NCBI RefSeq assembly: GCF_005885675.1
Contig: NZ_VANR01000003.1
Coordinates: 186,001 to 250,000 of the forward strand
Origin: Polaribacter aestuariivivens
Lineage (GTDB): Bacteria > Bacteroidota > Bacteroidia > Flavobacteriales > Flavobacteriaceae
Length of the DNA: 64,000 nt
Reading direction: 5' to 3'
Shown here: piece after piece, positions 60,488 to 64,000 of the stretch
Position numbering within the stretch: position 1 is the stretch's first letter
Layout: each line of letters opens with the position of its first letter
The notes under the pieces: generated by a model
Databases searched by the model: none
What the model saw: only the letters and a program-made list of their open reading frames with translations
What the model was told of the DNA's origin: nothing
Made by a program: the position numbers and the translations under genes

Positions 60488-61051
60488 GTGAAAATAATTT
60501 CAACAAATATTGGCGAACGCAAAGAAATTGATTGGAAAGGTAAAAAAGTAACCACAGGAATTTTTAAACTTCCAGTTTCTAAACCTATTTTTTTAGATAC
60601 AGAAGATGTAAAAGGTGATGAAATTTCTGACAGAGAACATCATGGAGGCATTTTACAAGCAGTTTATGGATATTCATTAAGACATTACGATTATTTTAAA
60701 AAACTACATCCAAATGTAGATTTTACACATGGAATTTTTGGTGAAAACCTCACGATTGATGATTTAGATGAAACGAAAATCCATCAAGGAGATACGTTTA
60801 CAGTTGGTGAAGCTATTTTAGAAGCTACAGTGCAAAGAAATCCATGTTATAAATTAGGCATTCGTTTTAACGATATGAAAATTGTAAAACAATTTTGGAA
60901 CACTACTTTTTGTGGTGTGTACTTTAAAGTATTACAAACAGGAAACGTAAAAACTGGAGATGAATTTATTCAAATAAAAAGCTGTCCAGAAAACCCAACT
61001 ATTGCAGATTTGTATGTTGCAAAACGAGTGGAAAAAGGATTTTCAACATAA
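60488..61051 (+). CDS. MOSC domain protein
   Basis: A 187-residue protein starting at GTG. The MOSC fold is recognisable in GDEISDREHHGGILQAVYGYSLRHYDYF, the FTHGIFGENLTI loop and the conserved Cys in VQRNPCYKLGIRF. MOSC domains take sulfur or molybdenum-cofactor-bound groups; members such as YiiM or YcbX act in detoxifying N-hydroxylated compounds with the molybdenum cofactor. moaD and moaE in this window show the cofactor is made. It follows the enoyl-CoA hydratase gene. Confidence 0.88.
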   Translation: MKIISTNIGERKEIDWKGKKVTTGIFKLPVSKPIFLDTEDVKGDEISDREHHGGILQAVYGYSLRHYDYFKKLHPNVDFTHGIFGENLTIDDLDETKIHQGDTFTVGEAILEATVQRNPCYKLGIRFNDMKIVKQFWNTTFCGVYFKVLQTGNVKTGDEFIQIKSCPENPTIADLYVAKRVEKGFST

Positions 61052-61171
61052 AAAATCATCCAAAAACATCTTTATTATTTAGAGTAAAACATAGTATTCC
61101 TTAATTTCTTTTTACAACCATCTCTAGTTTTATTTTTTAAAGTTCTAAATTAAACGTTACGTTTTCTTATT

Positions 61172-61204
61172 TTTGATTGTTTAATTCCCTAAAAAATACA
61201 TTTG
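61172..61204 (+). promoter_or_regulatory. Promoter of the sensor kinase gene
   Basis: TTTG (61172-61175), 21-nt spacer, TACATTTG (61197-61204). Predicted start near 61208, 18 nt before the TTG start codon. Confidence 0.75.
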
Positions 61205-61225
61205 TTTTACTAAATACACTAACGC

Positions 61226-64000
61226 TTGCAAAAGGTTTTATTTTTTTTACTTTTTTACCTTTTTACTTCAAATATTGGTCTTTATTCCCAAAATAATAAG
61301 AGTCCAATAGTAAGTAAAGTAGTGTACAATGCTTCAAACGGATATAATATATCTGATGCCTTTTTTTCCATTTATGATGAAAAAGGATGGTTATGGATTT
61401 TAGGAGAAAATAGACTCTCAAGTGAATTTATCATTGGAGAAAAAGAAGTTATTTTGCAACGATTTGATGGAAATAATTTTTCTACTCTCGAAATTCCAAC
61501 TGAATTTAAACAAAGGATAACTAGAGGTATTTTATTTAAAAACCTCAAAGGTGGTTTGTATGTAAAATTATGGTTTGGCAAAGATGCGAAGACTCAATTA
61601 TTTTTTTTGGATACCAATACTTTAGAAATAAAAAAAGTTTCGGCTTACGATGATTTGATTAAAAACAGACATACAGATTCGCAATACCATATAAATAATT
61701 CAACACATATTTTAGTTACACATGAAGATAAATTATTGAGTGCATCTTTAGAAGGTTTAAACATTAAAATGATAGATTCTATTGCCTATGATAAATCCAA
61801 TAAATCATTGTTTATACAGACGATACACACATTTGGCAACTATACTATTGCCAAACTTTTAAGTAATGAATTCTTCTTGTTAGACAAACAAGGTAAGTTT
61901 ATAAAAATGCTTACCAAAGAAGATTTTATAGATAAAAAAGGTGAGTCTTTTTTACCAACACATCTTTCTAGCAATTTTACATCAAAAGGAGAATATTATT
62001 TTTATTTTGATACCAAATACAACCTGATTAAATACAATAAGGAAACTCAAAAATTTGAAGAACTAAACAAACAAACTTATGATGATGGTGTCGTAGAATC
62101 GATATCTTTTTGTCAAGAGGAAGATAAAATAGGGTTTTTAAGAAAAACAAATGCCGATTATAAAATAAATATTTACAAAATCGCAAATAAATCCTATCAA
62201 CTAGAACAACAAATTACTACAGAATTCTTACCAAATATTACTTACAGAGACATAAATAAAGATTTAGCAGTTTTATATCAAAATCAATTAGAATTGTATT
62301 TTTTTGAGGATAGTAAAATAAAAACATTTCTAAAAGACAAAAGTATAAGAGCCATCAATCAATTATCTGAAAAAAAATATATAGTTTCTACAGATTCAGA
62401 GGGTTTTTATGAGGTTGATGTAGAGAAAGGAACAGAAAAAGAAATTCAATTTTCACTAAATAATAACATACAAAGAATTGATTTTCCCAGAGATATTACA
62501 ATGCAAGATTCTATATTTATAACAAATGATGTAGATAATATTTACCATATTGATAAAAACTACAAGATAATTGCTAAAAATAATACAAAGCAAAACGCGA
62601 TAGAAGTTATAAAATTGAGAGACACTATTTTTATTGGTGGTAGACATGGAGGAATTTTTAAATATAGTATTAAAGGAAGAACATCAACAGAAATAAAAAA
62701 TACACAAAGTATTTCTGTAAAAGAATTTGCAAGCAACCGAAACAAAATATTTGCAACTACTTCTGCAGGAATATTAAAATACGAAAACGGAAATACTACT
62801 CTTTCTGAATATAATAATGTAAAAACAGAAGATTTATTGGCTATAAAATACAGTGAATATTATGGAGTTTTAGTAACCACAAAGTATGGAAAAATTTATC
62901 AATTAAATGAAGAGAGCAATACATTAAACTTATTTTATGAAGATCAATTAGAAACCTCTATTGTTGGTATTGTCATAGATGATGATAAAAAATTATGGCT
63001 AAATACCTACACAGGTATTGTTTCTTTTAATCCTGAAAATAAAGAAACAAAAAGATACACCAAAAAAGAAGGCGTATATGAATTAGAAGGAAATAGATAC
63101 AGTACTTTTAAAGATAATAAAGGAAATATTTTTATAGGAAGCTACAAAGGAGTAAGCTATTTTAGTCCAAAAGAATTAGAAGAAAATACCCTTCAATTAA
63201 GACCTATATTTAGTTCAATTTCTTCCTTCAACACGCAAAAAAATGAGTGGGAAAAAAAAGAAGCACCTAAAGAACTATCTGAATTAAAAGAGTTAGTGCT
63301 GCCAGCATCAAACCAAAGATTTAGTGCATCAGTTTCTGTTTTAGGCATTATAAATCCTAAAGATGTAAAATACAGATACAGACTAGTAACTGATGATGAA
63401 AAATATAATTGGACTCGTTTGTACAGTGGAAATGAAATCGTGTATTCTAATTTAGCCTCAGGAAAATATACACTGCAAATAGAAGCACTTACTTTAGCTA
63501 ATCAAAAAATAGGAGAAACACTGCAGTTAACAATTGTTTCCAATCAAATTTTTTACAAAACATGGTGGTTTGTAGCGCTTTTAATTTTAGGAATTACGCT
63601 TTTCTTTACGTATTTAATGAGACAATTTAAAGCCAAACAAATTTTAATTACTCAAAATAAAATAGCCATTAACGAATCAAAAACTAAAGAAGCTATGATG
63701 ATAGAAATTCATCATCGTATAAAAAATAATCTGCAAGTAGTTTCTGGTTTGTTAAGCCTACAAGCATTTAATAGCGATAATTTAGAACTTAAAGCAAAAT
63801 TACAAGATAGCCAAAGCAGAATAGATTCTATTGCAGGTATTCATGATATTTTATACAAAACAGACAATCAAGAAGAAATTTTAGTTGCACAGTATTTTAA
63901 AGAAATTATAGAGTATAACAAAACAGTTTTTCCATTAAAAGTTGATTTTGAATTAGAAATCGACCCTGTAAGTTTAATGATGGACAAGGCAATTCCTTTA
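61226..64000 (+). CDS. Periplasmic-sensor histidine kinase, HisKA_2 type (3' end off window)
   Basis: The frame is open from TTG 61226 to the window edge, 925 codons, with no internal stop. It has a signal peptide (MQKVLFFLLFYLFTSNIGLYSQ) and a large beta-propeller-like periplasmic sensor (about residues 30-690). A Y_Y_Y-type domain (VKYRYRLVTDDEKYNWT to KYTLQIEALT) precedes one membrane helix (about 779-800). A HisKA_2 phosphoacceptor domain follows, with MIEIHHRIKNNLQVVSGLLSLQA (His about 829-830). The ATPase domain continues past the edge. The start was chosen because it is TTG followed by a signal peptide and 18 nt after a consensus promoter start. The ligand and partner regulator are unknown. 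Confidence 0.85.
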   Translation, partial: MQKVLFFLLFYLFTSNIGLYSQNNKSPIVSKVVYNASNGYNISDAFFSIYDEKGWLWILGENRLSSEFIIGEKEVILQRFDGNNFSTLEIPTEFKQRITRGILFKNLKGGLYVKLWFGKDAKTQLFFLDTNTLEIKKVSAYDDLIKNRHTDSQYHINNSTHILVTHEDKLLSASLEGLNIKMIDSIAYDKSNKSLFIQTIHTFGNYTIAKLLSNEFFLLDKQGKFIKMLTKEDFIDKKGESFLPTHLSSNFTSKGEYYFYFDTKYNLIKYNKETQKFEELNKQTYDDGVVESISFCQEEDKIGFLRKTNADYKINIYKIANKSYQLEQQITTEFLPNITYRDINKDLAVLYQNQLELYFFEDSKIKTFLKDKSIRAINQLSEKKYIVSTDSEGFYEVDVEKGTEKEIQFSLNNNIQRIDFPRDITMQDSIFITNDVDNIYHIDKNYKIIAKNNTKQNAIEVIKLRDTIFIGGRHGGIFKYSIKGRTSTEIKNTQSISVKEFASNRNKIFATTSAGILKYENGNTTLSEYNNVKTEDLLAIKYSEYYGVLVTTKYGKIYQLNEESNTLNLFYEDQLETSIVGIVIDDDKKLWLNTYTGIVSFNPENKETKRYTKKEGVYELEGNRYSTFKDNKGNIFIGSYKGVSYFSPKELEENTLQLRPIFSSISSFNTQKNEWEKKEAPKELSELKELVLPASNQRFSASVSVLGIINPKDVKYRYRLVTDDEKYNWTRLYSGNEIVYSNLASGKYTLQIEALTLANQKIGETLQLTIVSNQIFYKTWWFVALLILGITLFFTYLMRQFKAKQILITQNKIAINESKTKEAMMIEIHHRIKNNLQVVSGLLSLQAFNSDNLELKAKLQDSQSRIDSIAGIHDILYKTDNQEEILVAQYFKEIIEYNKTVFPLKVDFELEIDPVSLMMDKAIPL

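Overview
The window is a low-GC, gene-dense piece of a chromosome from a marine-type member of the Flavobacteriaceae (Bacteroidota), probably close to Polaribacter or Tenacibaculum. Evidence for this: a 2394-residue SprA (the type IX secretion translocon) and a RemB-like gliding protein; two secreted proteins with C-terminal T9SS sorting domains; the flavobacterial ruvA-sprA-gcvH-vanZ-tonB gene order; an ATP-cone on the small rather than the large ribonucleotide reductase subunit; and many promoters matching the Bacteroidota consensus TTTG-N17-23-TAnnTTTG. TTG starts are frequent. No rRNA, tRNA, CRISPR, integrase or transposase was seen.

Layout. 1-3.7 kb: ECF-type sigma factor overlapping a truncated membrane protein, a DUF4412 protein, an FG-GAP T9SS cargo protein and a small membrane protein. 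3.8-8.0 kb: TonB-like protein, deoC, a hexapeptide acyltransferase and RemB. 8.2-13.3 kb: heme O synthase, two cytochrome oxidase subunits III, subunit IV, a cysteine-less SCO-like protein, a true SCO, a DUF420 protein and a tiny CxxC protein; heme A synthase lies separately at 45.8 kb. 13.5-17.6 kb: TolC, tsaB, mscS, DUF1304, dodecin, MORN-like protein. 17.7-18.1 kb: an unrecognised Cys-rich orphan. 18.2-27.5 kb: tonB, vanZ, gcvH, sprA and ruvA, all leftward. 27.7-30.0 kb: maeB.

30.1-38.5 kb is a sugar locus: TonB-dependent receptor, periplasmic glutaredoxin-like protein, SLC45-type transporter, PfkB kinase and a GH13_18 sucrose-phosphorylase-like enzyme, facing a LacI regulator across two palindromic operators. 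The inferred route is outer-membrane uptake, inner-membrane transport, phosphorolysis to glucose-1-phosphate plus fructose, then fructose phosphorylation. 38.6-42.0 kb is a tight three-gene operon of a RimK-like ATP-grasp ligase, a GCS2 ligase and an N-formylglutamate-amidohydrolase-like enzyme. It probably makes a small glutamyl or peptide-like metabolite of unknown identity and is the best candidate for an undescribed system here.

42.1-46.8 kb: a DUF5686 protein, moaD, a DUF3817 protein on the opposite strand, moaE, an inverted-repeat element and ctaA, whose last codons and stop come from that element. 47.2-51.9 kb: nrdB (with ATP-cone), nrdA and dgt, a dNTP-supply group with three REP-like elements in the nrdA-dgt gap. 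52-61 kb: a large T9SS-secreted BNR-repeat protein, dxs, tadA, an S9 peptidase, an enoyl-CoA hydratase and a MOSC protein. From 61.2 kb to the right edge runs a periplasmic-sensor histidine kinase that starts at TTG and is cut by the window end.

Assignments rest on recognising motifs by eye in the translated sequence; no database search was run.
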